From the NCBI GenBank assembly GCA_964351905.1, contig CAYGPG010000001.1:62001-126000 (forward strand): a stretch of 64,000 bases of DNA, read 5' to 3'. This stretch comes from GCA-2708415 sp964351905. Its GTDB lineage: Bacteria; Pseudomonadota; Alphaproteobacteria; Micavibrionales; Micavibrionaceae. Position 1 is the stretch's first letter. Each line of letters starts with the position of its first letter. Under the pieces are notes generated by a model. That model was not told the DNA's origin. It did no database searches and saw nothing but the letters and a program-made list of their open reading frames with translations. Positions 33,316 through 42,520 of this stretch are shown here, piece by piece. A program made the position numbers and the translations under genes.

Positions 33316-33924
33316 TTAAAGATTAGCTCTGGCTTTTAACGCGGTGGAAATGGTCCCGTCATCTAGATAATCCAGCTCCCCGCCAATTGGCATGCCATGC
33401 GCTAAGCGTGTGATTGTGATTTCATCATTATCAATTAGGTCAGTGATATAGTGAGCAGTCGATTGTCCATCCACCGTGGCACTTAACGCCAAAATAACTT
33501 CGCGTGCGTTGTTTTCATTGATATTAGCAAGCAGGCTTTCGATGGCTAAATCCTTAGGACCAATGCCATCAAGGGCGGATAAGACACCGCCTAACACATG
33601 ATAAATACCGCGATAGCTCCGCGTCCGTTCAATCGCCCAAAGGTCAGCAACACTGGCCACAACACAAATTGTTTCGCGGTCACGTTTAGAATCGCGGCAA
33701 ATTTTACAAATTTCCCCTTCGTCCAAATTGCCACAAGATTCGCATGTTTGAATGATATCCCCCACATGGTTCAATGTTTTGGCGAGGGGGAACATTTGCG
33801 TGTCTTTATGGGTGAGAAGATGCAGCGCAATACGTTTTGCCGAACGACGACCCAATCCAGGCAGCAATGATAATTGCTTCACCAGAATGTCCAACGCGCT
33901 ATTATCGACTCCGTTCATCATCAA
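33316..33924 (-). CDS. recR: Recombination mediator protein RecR
   Basis: With RecO loads RecA on gapped DNA. 202 residues: N-terminal helix-hairpin-helix (LSLLPGLGRRSAKRIALHLL), zinc finger CESCGNLDEGEICKICRD, Toprim domain with CVVASVADLWAIE and a Walker-like YHVLGGVLSALDGIGP. Not next to dnaX or ybaB as in many bacteria; it follows lolA by 9 bases. Confidence 0.96.
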   Translation of the reverse strand: MMMNGVDNSALDILVKQLSLLPGLGRRSAKRIALHLLTHKDTQMFPLAKTLNHVGDIIQTCESCGNLDEGEICKICRDSKRDRETICVVASVADLWAIERTRSYRGIYHVLGGVLSALDGIGPKDLAIESLLANINENNAREVILALSATVDGQSTAHYITDLIDNDEITITRLAHGMPIGGELDYLDDGTISTALKARANL

Positions 33925-33933
33925 CGAAGACTA

Positions 33934-34575
33934 CTAATTATATGCTGGCTTGTCTTGTTTTGGTTTGAAATAACGAAATAAACTTGGCGATAACTTCACG
34001 TCACGTTTCATGTCTTTAAGCAAAATTTCTGTGGTGAGACCTGCCGCATCGGTGACTTGCCACTTTTTAAGAGTATAAGGCTCTTCATCAAAATAGAGTT
34101 TCACACTGCCTGCATTCTCTTCACCTTTTTCGGTCAGGATCATGGAAAGGAAACCTTTTTCACGGGTGATCTTGTTGACCGTTAAATCTTCGGTCAGGGA
34201 TAAATCATCACGAAGAAGAAAATCGGCCAAGGTTTGACCAATCGGCGCGTTGGTTTGCTCGCCTAATTCGGAGTCATAAAAATAGATAAAGGTGCCGTCC
34301 GCGACAATGAAATCATCGGCTTCGTTATATTCAAAACGAAGTTTTCCCGGGCGGTTTAGATAGAATGTACCGCTCATACGGTATCCGTTGTGCGCGGTTT
34401 GGATAAAATCAGCCTCCAAAGTTTTTAGATTTTGAAGATATTTTTCGGCGCGCTGGATATCGCTCGCCGCCGTCGGGGCGTTGTCTTTGGCGCGCGGGGA
34501 GGAAATAAAGACCGCCATCGCCATAAACAACATCAAAAACAAAACAACAAAATTAAAACGCACTAGATTTTTCAT
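33934..34575 (-). CDS. lolA: Outer-membrane lipoprotein carrier protein LolA
   Basis: Periplasmic chaperone moving lipoproteins from LolCDE to the outer membrane. 213 residues: signal peptide about 1-30, then IQRAEKYLQNLKTLEADFIQT, GTFYLNRPGKLRFEYNE and FYDSELGEQTNAPIGQTLADFLL, the alphaproteobacterial LolA pattern. Lies downstream of ftsK on the same strand, a conserved pair, though a small plus-strand gene is inserted between them here. Confidence 0.93.
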   Translation of the reverse strand: MKNLVRFNFVVLFLMLFMAMAVFISSPRAKDNAPTAASDIQRAEKYLQNLKTLEADFIQTAHNGYRMSGTFYLNRPGKLRFEYNEADDFIVADGTFIYFYDSELGEQTNAPIGQTLADFLLRDDLSLTEDLTVNKITREKGFLSMILTEKGEENAGSVKLYFDEEPYTLKKWQVTDAAGLTTEILLKDMKRDVKLSPSLFRYFKPKQDKPAYN

Positions 34576-34670
34576 GATTTCAGAATAGAAATAAATCGCG
34601 TCAAAACAAAGGCAAATTTTGTATCATTTGAGGGCAAAAGGCGCGTTTTGTAAGAAGGAAACTGTTTTCT

Positions 34671-34706
34671 ATGAAAAAGAAGGATATTGCTGAAAAAATC
34701 CTGTAG
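34671..34706 (+). CDS. Possible 11-codon leader ORF
   Basis: ATG at 34671 preceded by a good Shine-Dalgarno (AAGAAGGAA), reading MKKKDIAEKIL then TAG. A second short ORF (34712-34771, MKELSDRTQEI...) overlaps the start of the next gene. Either real leader peptides or chance. Low confidence. Confidence 0.25.
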   Translation: MKKKDIAEKIL

Positions 34707-34757
34707 GGTTTATGAAAGAATTATCAGATAGAACACAGGAAATTCACAATAAAGACG

Positions 34758-35303
34758 ATGGAGAAATTTAAAAGAAATAAATTAATCGTTTTTCTTGGTC
34801 TTGTTATTTTAATGGCTGTGTCGTTTTTCTTCTTTGATCATAAATTACCTGTAGCCTTAGAACATGGAACTGATTTTCCTTATTTAGAAATGGAAATTTG
34901 TGTGGATTCTGAAGCGGGAAAGATTTTTAGAAATAACAAAAAACAGCCAGCCGATTTAAATGGCTGGATTCATACTGTTTTAGATCAAGCGGTAAGTGAA
35001 TGTGAACTTGTTATAAACCAAGTGATTGATTTGGTCGTTATTGAATACAAGAAGCAACCTTTATCAAATGATGTTAATAAAGAAAACCTATTATTCTTGA
35101 AGAAAAAAATACAAACAGATTTGATTGAAAAATATTTTCTTGTTTATACAGATAGTTACCATACTATTATTGATAATAAAGAACCTGATTTAAAATATAA
35201 CGAACAAACAAAAGCAGCTTTAAAAAACAGGTTGGAGGAAGGTCAAAATAATTTTAGGCAGCTAGTGGATATTTTGGAAAGTGAAGTTAAGTTTGAAAAT
35301 TAA
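34758..35303 (+). CDS. Hypothetical membrane-anchored protein, 181 aa
   Basis: Basic start KFKRNK, one membrane helix at about 9-26 (IVFLGLVILMAVSFFFF), then an exported helical domain with two cysteines (EICVDS and SECELV) that could form a disulfide, and long helices LLFLKKKIQTDLIEKYF and LKNRLEEGQNNFRQLVDILES. Not recognised. Very AT-rich compared with lolA and ftsK and on the opposite strand between them, so possibly a late insertion into a conserved pair. Confidence 0.6.
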   Translation: MEKFKRNKLIVFLGLVILMAVSFFFFDHKLPVALEHGTDFPYLEMEICVDSEAGKIFRNNKKQPADLNGWIHTVLDQAVSECELVINQVIDLVVIEYKKQPLSNDVNKENLLFLKKKIQTDLIEKYFLVYTDSYHTIIDNKEPDLKYNEQTKAALKNRLEEGQNNFRQLVDILESEVKFEN

Positions 35304-35329
35304 ATTTTTACCTTAATTACATTAGGTCG

Positions 35330-37771
35330 TTAACCCGCCTCACTCAAATCACTGACTAATATCTCACGCTTACCAACGTGATTAGCGGGGCCGATGACGC
35401 CTTGGCGTTCCATTTCCTCGACAATGCGTGCGGCGCGGTTATAGCCAATTTGTAGGTAACGCTGCACAAAACTGGTGGAGGCTTTACGCTCGCGCGCGAC
35501 CAAAGCCACGGCTTGATCGTAAAGATCATCAACTTTTTCGTCGCTATCACCATACATACCACCAAGGCCTTCGCCAGTGAAATCGCCGCCTTCGGTGATG
35601 TCTTCAAGGTAAGCGGGTTCGGCTTGGGCTTTCAAGTGATTCACCACATTTTCAACATCTGCGTCAGAAGAAAACGGACCATGCACACGGGTAATTTGAC
35701 CGCCTGCGGCCATGTAAAGCATATCCCCCATGCCAAGCAATTGTTCCGCCCCACCTTCACCCAAAATAGTGCGTGAATCGATTTTTGAGGTCACGGCAAA
35801 GGAAATTCGGGTCGGAAAGTTGGCTTTAATCACCCCTGTAATCACGTCAACAGACGGGCGTTGCGTCGCCATGATAATGTGAATTCCTGCGGCACGGGCC
35901 ATTTGCGCCAGACGCTGAATTGCCGCCTCAACATCTTTACCCGCCACCAACATAAGGTCGGCAAATTCATCGACAATCACAACGATATAGGGCAGGTCAG
36001 TTAGATCAAGGGGCTGTTCTTCGTAAACGGGTTTGCCCGTGGTGGGCTCAAACCCTGTTTGTACTTTACGCATTAGGGCTTCGCCTTTTTTACGGGCTTC
36101 GCCAAGGCGAGCATTATAGCCATCAATATTACGCACGCCGAGTTTTGACATGGCGCGATAGCGTTCTTCCATTTCGGACACCAACCATTTTAACGCCACA
36201 ACCGCCTTACCTGGTTCTGTCACCACAGGGGAGAGTAAATGCGGGATATCGTCATAACAAGACAGTTCGAGCATTTTGGGATCAATCATAATGAAGCGAC
36301 ATTTTTCAGGTGGCAGCGCATAAAGAAGCGAGAGAATCATCGTATTCACCGCGACCGATTTACCTGAGCCCGTTGTTCCCGCAACCAATAAATGTGGCAT
36401 ACGGGCAAGGTCTGCAATAATGGGTTTTCCACCAATGTCTTTGCCTAAAATAAGAGGTAATTTGGCTTGGGTTTTTTCGTATTCGCGGGCCGTAACCATT
36501 TCTAACATGTAAACAGTTTGGCGTTTTTTATTAGGAATTTCGATACCAATCACATTACGTCCCGGCACAACGGCGGCACGCACAGAAATGGCTGACATGG
36601 AGCGGGCAATATCGTCTGCCAAGCCAATCACGCGAGAGGATTTGACGCCTGCTGCAGGCTCAAGCTCATACAGCGTGACAACAGGGCCAGGGTGGATGCT
36701 GACGATATCGCCTTTAATGTTAAAATCCTCAAGGACGCTTTGCAGCAATTCCGCATTCATGCGTAAAGCATTTTCATCCATTTGATATTTGTCATTATCG
36801 GCAGGAACCTCTTGGAGGAGACTGGTCGAAGGTAATTCCCATTCGCCGCCATCAAAGAGTTGAAAACGTGTTTGTGAGGAGCTTGCGTTTTTTGTGTGCT
36901 CTTGTGGCGCGCCCACCTTGATATGACTGGTGGAGGGCATATCAGCATTACTAGGGGTGGACATGGGCGGGTCTTTACGCTCCAAAACCTCGTTTTTATT
37001 CGGTTTTTCAGGTTTGGCGATTTGAGGTTTCGCGACGCGTTTTAAACGCTCTTTAGGCTTATAATCTGCATTGCCGTAATGGCGTACCCAATCAATAAAG
37101 CCAACAATTTTATCCATGATGAAAAGCGCGGTGCTGGAAATCCAATACCATGCAACGCGCCCTAAATAGGAGGCTTCGGAGCGCGTGACGGCGCAGGCAA
37201 AGGCGGTTGTTATAAGGCATAAGGTACCAAAAATCAGAGCGGTGATTAAAAATCCTGCACCGCTGCCGCTAAAATTAAAAGTATCAGTGATGTTTTGATA
37301 TAAAAGCTGCCCCGCACTACCGCCAAGATAAGGTTGCACCAACCAATCGCCCGCAGGGACGCGTGCCATGGCAATCGCGCCTAGGAAAGTCGCTAATATA
37401 AGCGCAGGAACACGTACCCAAAAGTGAGAAAGCGGACGACGCTTAAAAAGACTGATACCCCAGACAATAAAGGCAAATCCTATTAACGCGCTGGCTAAGC
37501 CGAAAGTCTGCAAAAGAAGATCAGAAATATTGGCGCCCGTTTGCCCTGCCCAATTTTGAATGGCAGTTTGATCAATACTCACGGCGCGGTTAAGCGAAGG
37601 ATCTTGTTTTGAATAAGAAAAAATTGAAATAGCAATTAGTAAACCGCTCAGGGCAAAGGCGATTCCTGTGCCATCAATGATACGACGTGCCATAAAGGCC
37701 TGAACAGGTTCGGGGATGATGCGCGCTAAAACGCCTTTTTTCTTCGTCTTAATTTTATATTTACGCGCCAT
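35330..37771 (-). CDS. ftsK: DNA translocase FtsK
   Basis: Septal DNA pump that clears chromosome dimers and activates XerCD. 813 residues: four membrane segments in the first 200 residues, a short low-complexity linker (about 230-300), the alpha/beta motor domain with Walker A AGTTGSGKSVAVN and Walker B VIVDEFADLM, and the C-terminal gamma winged helix (VARERKASTSFVQRYLQIGYNRAARIVEEME) that reads KOPS sites. Linker is much shorter than in E. coli, as is usual in alphaproteobacteria. Confidence 0.97.
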   Translation of the reverse strand: MARKYKIKTKKKGVLARIIPEPVQAFMARRIIDGTGIAFALSGLLIAISIFSYSKQDPSLNRAVSIDQTAIQNWAGQTGANISDLLLQTFGLASALIGFAFIVWGISLFKRRPLSHFWVRVPALILATFLGAIAMARVPAGDWLVQPYLGGSAGQLLYQNITDTFNFSGSGAGFLITALIFGTLCLITTAFACAVTRSEASYLGRVAWYWISSTALFIMDKIVGFIDWVRHYGNADYKPKERLKRVAKPQIAKPEKPNKNEVLERKDPPMSTPSNADMPSTSHIKVGAPQEHTKNASSSQTRFQLFDGGEWELPSTSLLQEVPADNDKYQMDENALRMNAELLQSVLEDFNIKGDIVSIHPGPVVTLYELEPAAGVKSSRVIGLADDIARSMSAISVRAAVVPGRNVIGIEIPNKKRQTVYMLEMVTAREYEKTQAKLPLILGKDIGGKPIIADLARMPHLLVAGTTGSGKSVAVNTMILSLLYALPPEKCRFIMIDPKMLELSCYDDIPHLLSPVVTEPGKAVVALKWLVSEMEERYRAMSKLGVRNIDGYNARLGEARKKGEALMRKVQTGFEPTTGKPVYEEQPLDLTDLPYIVVIVDEFADLMLVAGKDVEAAIQRLAQMARAAGIHIIMATQRPSVDVITGVIKANFPTRISFAVTSKIDSRTILGEGGAEQLLGMGDMLYMAAGGQITRVHGPFSSDADVENVVNHLKAQAEPAYLEDITEGGDFTGEGLGGMYGDSDEKVDDLYDQAVALVARERKASTSFVQRYLQIGYNRAARIVEEMERQGVIGPANHVGKREILVSDLSEAG

Positions 37772-38049
37772 GATTTGTACTCGCTTTTACTACTTTTATT
37801 TTTTGAAAATTGAATGCGAAAGAATGCATCAAAGGGGGGAAATCTTAATTATTTTGATTCTATCGTGATTTGTATAAAAAGACAAGGAAACCCAGTGAAT
37901 ATAAGGGTTTTAAAGTTGAAATATTTTAGAATGAAGGATTATTAAAAACATTAATTTAATAATTTATTAACCTTTTTGATATGTAGTGTGAGATAGGGAT
38001 TTTACCGCGTTCACTGGTTTACTCGATCAAAAAATATAAAAGGTTCTTC
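37772..38049. other. Intergenic region between ftsK and a divergent small gene
   Basis: 278 AT-rich bases, with a TTAATTTAATAATTTATTAA stretch near 37952. It should contain both promoters; I see no clear boxes, ORF or hairpin. Confidence 0.5.
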
Positions 38050-38376
38050 ATGCTTCAAACACAGCAACCCCATATTGAATATACGATATATGCTTATGAT
38101 CATGCGGATGATGACGTAAATCATAACCGTTGGACGAAGTTAGATACGAGCACTGATCCGCAAAATATTCATTCTAAGGCAGAAAATTTATACGCATCAC
38201 AAGAATACAAAAAAATTGAAATTCAAAAGAAGTATTTTGATGCGCGCCTTAATAGAAAACGCGCGCAAGTGGTGCGCACGTTTGAAGAAAGAAATAATGA
38301 AAATTATTTTATGCTCGCCACCATTTTGTTAATGGCAGCAACATCATTGGGATTTTTCTATCTGACAATGATGTAA
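38050..38376 (+). CDS. Hypothetical tail-anchored protein, 108 aa
   Basis: A polar N-terminal region (YTIYAYDHADDDVNHNRW), a helical, charged middle (about 40-82, SQEYKKIEIQKKYFDARLN), and one membrane helix at the very C terminus (about 87-107). This is a tail-anchored layout with the bulk in the cytoplasm. Not recognised. Shine-Dalgarno AAAGG precedes the ATG. Confidence 0.6.
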   Translation: MLQTQQPHIEYTIYAYDHADDDVNHNRWTKLDTSTDPQNIHSKAENLYASQEYKKIEIQKKYFDARLNRKRAQVVRTFEERNNENYFMLATILLMAATSLGFFYLTMM

Positions 38377-38382
38377 GAAAAA

Positions 38383-38562
38383 TTACTGATTTTCTTCAAT
38401 CTGACCGTTCGGGTCTGTTTCAACTAAATCAGCCACTTGTTCAAACACATCGGCATTTTCATCCATCTGGTCTTTTAAGGGCGGATTTTGTTCCGCGATT
38501 GTTTTAAAAAACGCTGCGGCATCGCGAAGAAGTTTTGCAGCAAGTTCAGAATGTGATGGCAT
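38383..38562 (-). CDS. Small acidic protein, 59 aa
   Basis: ATG at 38560-38562 with Shine-Dalgarno AAGGAAA 7 bases upstream, stop TAA at 38383-38385. Sequence begins MPSHSELAAKLLRDAAAFF and ends TDPNGQIEENQ; an amphipathic helix then an acidic second helix (ENADVFEQVADLVETD). It lies 74 bases downstream of pheA on the same strand. Function unknown; similar short helical proteins occur as uncharacterised alphaproteobacterial families. Confidence 0.65.
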   Translation of the reverse strand: MPSHSELAAKLLRDAAAFFKTIAEQNPPLKDQMDENADVFEQVADLVETDPNGQIEENQ

Positions 38563-38636
38563 AATATTTCCTTATATATTCGTTATTTATTGTTCGATGA
38601 CATTAACATATGATTTCTGATAATTACAAATTATTA

Positions 38637-39491
38637 CTATTTATCAAAATTGCGAAAATTATGTGCTTCGTAAGCCCCTAATATTTCAATGTTTTTTGTA
38701 AAAAACCCAAGTTCTTCCATGGCAAGTTGCAAGGGCCGCTCTTCTGGATGCCCAACAACATCTGCATAAAATTCTGCAACGTTGAAATCTTCGCCAATGT
38801 AAGATTCAAGCTTGATCATATTAATACCATTGGTCGCAAAACCACCAAGGGACTTATAAAGCGAAGCTGGAATATTACGTACTTCGAAAATAAAGCTCGT
38901 TATATATGTTTTAGATGTATCAATCGCTGGGATTTCTGCGTCCTGAGACAGAATGAGGAAGCGTGTTGTATTATGTTCTGAATCTTGTACGTCTTCTTTT
39001 AAAATTTCCAAATCATAGATTTCAGCCGCTAGTGAAGAAGCAATTGCGACCTGTGTTGGATCATTCATCTGCGCAATTTCTTTGGCAGCACCAGCTGTGT
39101 CAGCATGAACTTTTTGAACAAGCCCCATTTCCTTAATAACCTTTTGGCATTGGGGCAGGGCGTGAATATGACTGTGTACGGCTGTAATCTCGTCAATATT
39201 TGTTCCTTTAATCCCCATGAGGGCGTGTTTAATGGGTTGAAAATGCTCTCCGATGATATGTAGACCGCTTTGTGGTAATAGGCGATGTACGTCCGCAACA
39301 CGACCCGCTAATGTGTTGTCAACGGGAATCATTGCCATATCAGCTTCGCCGCTTTGAACGGCCAAAAAAGCGCTATCAAAAGTTTCACACGGCAAAGTTT
39401 GTGCGTCTGGAAAAACTGCGCGACACGATAAATCGGAATAAGCGCCTGCGAATCCTTGAAAAGCGATCGTCTTTTTGCCTGTTTGTGTCAT
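38637..39491 (-). CDS. pheA: Prephenate dehydratase
   Basis: Converts prephenate to phenylpyruvate for phenylalanine. 284 residues, monofunctional (no chorismate mutase). Catalytic domain 1-185 with FQGFAGAYSD, MIPVDNTLAGRV and the TRF motif (NTTRFLIL); ACT regulatory domain about 200-275 with ASLYKSLGGFATNGINMIKLES, where the ESRP-type motif reads ESYI. Start has several downstream alternatives none better. Confidence 0.94.
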   Translation of the reverse strand: MTQTGKKTIAFQGFAGAYSDLSCRAVFPDAQTLPCETFDSAFLAVQSGEADMAMIPVDNTLAGRVADVHRLLPQSGLHIIGEHFQPIKHALMGIKGTNIDEITAVHSHIHALPQCQKVIKEMGLVQKVHADTAGAAKEIAQMNDPTQVAIASSLAAEIYDLEILKEDVQDSEHNTTRFLILSQDAEIPAIDTSKTYITSFIFEVRNIPASLYKSLGGFATNGINMIKLESYIGEDFNVAEFYADVVGHPEERPLQLAMEELGFFTKNIEILGAYEAHNFRNFDK

Positions 39492-39601
39492 TATTTACCT
39501 CTTGATTTTTTTAATTGCTGAAACTAAACCCTAATAGTGTTATTTTGTCGATAACTTATTGATAAAATATAGGTTCGAAAAGAAAATTAAAGGTAATCAT
39601 T

Positions 39602-40387
39602 ATGGGTGGAATTGAATTTAACAAGATTTTTGCTGCGATCCTAGTTGCAGGCATTATTGCTATGTTTTCAGGCTTTCTCGCTGAAAAATTCGTTCATCCA
39701 GAAAAATTAAAAGAAAATGCCTTTCCTATTGAAGGCGTCGAAGTTGTTGGCGGTGGTGCTAAGGTTGAAAAATTGGCAGAACCTATTTTAGCCATGATCG
39801 CGACGGCAGATATCACGCGCGGTCAAAAATTATCTAAGGCCTGTGCGGCTTGTCATTCTTTTGATAAAGGTGGTGCGAACGGTGTAGGACCTAATTTATG
39901 GAATGTTGTAGGCGTGAAAAAACAAAGTCATGCAGGATTTGCTTATTCAGGTGTTTTAAATGCCAATGGTGAAGAAAACTGGACATATATGGCCCTAAAT
40001 AAATTCTTATGGAAGCCTAAGAATTATGCGCCAGGCACGAAAATGAATTATGTGGGTATTAAAAAGCCTGAAGATCGTGCGGCGATGGTGGCTTGGCTTC
40101 GTACGTTGGCGGATAGCCCGAAAACTCTGCCAGGGGCGATAGAGATTGCAGCAGAAGAAGCGGAATTGGCTTTGCCTGAAAATGAAGGTGAAGAAACGAA
40201 AGACGCTATTGAAACAATTAAAGAAGGCGTCACGGAAGAAAAGAAAGTTTTGAGCGAGAAAAAGAGCGAGATTAAAAAACTACAAAATGACGCGGATCAA
40301 GTTGAAAAAATGATTGATAGAAAAGAAGATAAAATTGAAAAAGCGAAGAAGATTGTAAAAGACGTTGTTCAAGAGGCTAAAGAATAG
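39602..40387 (+). CDS. Membrane-anchored cytochrome c (CycM type) with C-terminal coiled coil
   Basis: 261 residues. Uncleaved N-terminal anchor (about 8-27), heme site CAACH at 81-85, GVGPNLWNVVGVKK, and the axial Met in GTKMNYVGI near 147, ending the cytochrome domain at about 170 (AAMVAWLRTLAD). This matches the CycM/c552 electron carriers linking bc1 to the oxidase. Unusual is an extra 85-residue charged tail (about 177-261) rich in Glu/Lys, with heptad-like VEKMIDRKEDKIEKAKKIV, a likely periplasmic coiled coil. Confidence 0.88.
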   Translation: MGGIEFNKIFAAILVAGIIAMFSGFLAEKFVHPEKLKENAFPIEGVEVVGGGAKVEKLAEPILAMIATADITRGQKLSKACAACHSFDKGGANGVGPNLWNVVGVKKQSHAGFAYSGVLNANGEENWTYMALNKFLWKPKNYAPGTKMNYVGIKKPEDRAAMVAWLRTLADSPKTLPGAIEIAAEEAELALPENEGEETKDAIETIKEGVTEEKKVLSEKKSEIKKLQNDADQVEKMIDRKEDKIEKAKKIVKDVVQEAKE

Positions 40388-40394
40388 GCTGCTT

Positions 40395-40844
40395 TTAAGC
40401 CTTCTTTTCCCATCCACCATTTGCATTTTGAAACCAATAAGTGACATCATGACCTGAGGCTTGATAGTCTTTCCATCGGCTTCGGGCTTGGGTCACGGCT
40501 TTCTCGTCGCGACCATCTAAAACCTCACAGCATAGATCGTAGGGAGCAATATCCTCACAAGTTTTGCCTTGGGTTAAGATAAGTATTTGAGCATCGTTCG
40601 GGTTATTATTGTTTGCGCTTAAATAAATAGGCTGTTTGGTCTCGTTGCCATCTTTTTTACTGCCATGTGGCAAAAACACATCTTTTTTAAACGTCCAAAG
40701 GTGCTTATTCATCCGCGTGACTTCAGATTCATCGCGTAATTGAACAACAATATTTTTATCGCTTTGGATGGCTTTTTGTAAAATTGCTGGTAATGCATCA
40801 TCTAATGTTTGTTTTTGAAGATGATAGAAACGAATTTCAGTCAT
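40395..40844 (-). CDS. holC: DNA polymerase III subunit chi
   Basis: Clamp-loader accessory subunit that contacts SSB. 149 residues; EIRFYHLQKQTLDDALPAIL start, HGSKKDGNETKQPIYLS middle and CCEVLDGRDEKAVTQARSRW, the family pattern. One base separates it from pepA upstream; pepA-holC pairing is conserved in proteobacteria. Confidence 0.92.
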   Translation of the reverse strand: MTEIRFYHLQKQTLDDALPAILQKAIQSDKNIVVQLRDESEVTRMNKHLWTFKKDVFLPHGSKKDGNETKQPIYLSANNNNPNDAQILILTQGKTCEDIAPYDLCCEVLDGRDEKAVTQARSRWKDYQASGHDVTYWFQNANGGWEKKA

Positions 40845-40845
40845 A

Positions 40846-42384
40846 TTATTTTTCGTAGTGATTTTTGATCAAATCATTTAATGCACGTACGGGGAATCCT
40901 GTACCCCCTTTTGGCGTTGTTGGCTTATCGCTCTTCCACCATGCGGTGCCTGCGATATCAATATGTGCCCATTTTGTTTTGCCTTCGATGAAATGTTCTA
41001 AAAATCCTGCGGCTGTACACGCACCACCATAGGGGCCTGCGCCAAGGTTTTTGAGATCAGCCACTTCGCTGACCATTTCCTCTTTGTACGCCTTATCAAG
41101 TGGCATACGCCAGAATTTATCGCCCGTATTTTGACTGGCTTCATTGAGTTGATTCCAAAGCTTGTCATCATTGGCGAAGGTGCCGCAATATTCAAAACCA
41201 AGCGCAACCATAATGGCGCCCGTTAAGGTGGCTAAATCAATGATGACTTCTGGTTTATATTTTTGCTGTACGTATGTGAGGGCATCACATAAAACCAAAC
41301 GCCCTTCGGCATCTGTATTTAAAACTTCGATTGTTTTACCCGATAAAGATCCAATAATATCACCGGGGCGATACGCACGATCTGATGGCATATTTTCAAC
41401 AAGACCTACAATACCAATAACATCCGCCTTGGCTTTACGTTTTGCGAGCGCCTTCATGGTGCCCACCACTGCAGCTGACCCGCCCATATCCATTTTCATG
41501 AGATCCATTTGCGCGCCAGGCTTTAGGGAGATACCACCAGTATCAAAGGTCACGCCTTTACCAACTAAGGCAATAGGTGTACGTTTTTTAGAAGAGCTTG
41601 GTTTCTTACCTTTCGTGCTTTTCGTAGAGCCATTCCAACGCATAATCACTGTACGTGATTCACGGATGGAACCTTGGCCAACAGATAGGAGCGCCTTAAA
41701 TCCAAGCTTTTCCATTTGTTTCTCTGTTAAAACCTCAACCTCGACGCCAAGAGGCTTTAATTCCTTTTGAATAAGTTTGGCGTAGCTTTCAGGATAAATT
41801 ATGTTGGGTGGCTCATTGACTAAATCACGTGCTAAAAACACGCCATCAGCCACCTGGCTGAGTTCTGTGTAGGCTTTTTTTGCTTTCGTATGATCAGTTA
41901 ATACGCCGTTTATTTTGGTCATGGTGGGCGCTAATTTTTTAGCATCGCCCTTATATTTGGTGAAATGATAGGATTTGAGCCTAAAACCGACCATAAGGTG
42001 GGCTGATAAGCTTGCTGTGTCAGAGTCCGCTCCTTTATAAGAATCATCTAATAAAATATCGATTTTTGAAGCGCTGGAAGCTTTTAAGGCATCAAATAGC
42101 TTTCCGCCGATTGTCTCTGCTTTGAGGTTGGTCAAATCTTTTGCCTTACCCAATCCAATAATGACCACATGCACGGCACTTTTTGTTTTAATGGCTAAGT
42201 TTAATGTCTGACCGAGTTTACCTTCAAATTTGGCGTTATTCTTTAATGTTGAGGCAATGATTCCTTTATTTTGCCTATCAAAAGTTTTTGCTGCTTCATT
42301 TAGCTTTACGCCCTCAAATGCCCCTAGAACGACTGTATCGGCTTGTTTATTCTCTGATTTTGAAAAGGAAATGGTAAAAGACAT
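40846..42384 (-). CDS. pepA: Leucyl aminopeptidase
   Basis: Two-metal M17 aminopeptidase. 512 residues; metal and catalytic segments LVGKGVTFDTGGISLKPG, MKMDMGGSAAVVGTM and the signature NTDAEGRLVL. The N-terminal half is diverged, as usual. Divergent from lptF over 136 bases. Confidence 0.96.
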   Translation of the reverse strand: MSFTISFSKSENKQADTVVLGAFEGVKLNEAAKTFDRQNKGIIASTLKNNAKFEGKLGQTLNLAIKTKSAVHVVIIGLGKAKDLTNLKAETIGGKLFDALKASSASKIDILLDDSYKGADSDTASLSAHLMVGFRLKSYHFTKYKGDAKKLAPTMTKINGVLTDHTKAKKAYTELSQVADGVFLARDLVNEPPNIIYPESYAKLIQKELKPLGVEVEVLTEKQMEKLGFKALLSVGQGSIRESRTVIMRWNGSTKSTKGKKPSSSKKRTPIALVGKGVTFDTGGISLKPGAQMDLMKMDMGGSAAVVGTMKALAKRKAKADVIGIVGLVENMPSDRAYRPGDIIGSLSGKTIEVLNTDAEGRLVLCDALTYVQQKYKPEVIIDLATLTGAIMVALGFEYCGTFANDDKLWNQLNEASQNTGDKFWRMPLDKAYKEEMVSEVADLKNLGAGPYGGACTAAGFLEHFIEGKTKWAHIDIAGTAWWKSDKPTTPKGGTGFPVRALNDLIKNHYEK

Positions 42385-42520
42385 TCTGTGCTCTTTCTTA
42401 AAATAGGCTTGATATATTTACGCGCTGGTTTATTCCATGCTAATGAAAAGACTATAAGTTCTTTCTCAAAAAACGACAAGATAAACAAACGGCCGCGCGG
42501 CACACTTTAAGTAAAAATTT

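Noticed and set aside
41162..41770. 202-codon plus-strand ORF opposite pepA
   Set aside because: Lies entirely antisense to a full-length, motif-complete leucyl aminopeptidase; composition is that of a shadow frame.
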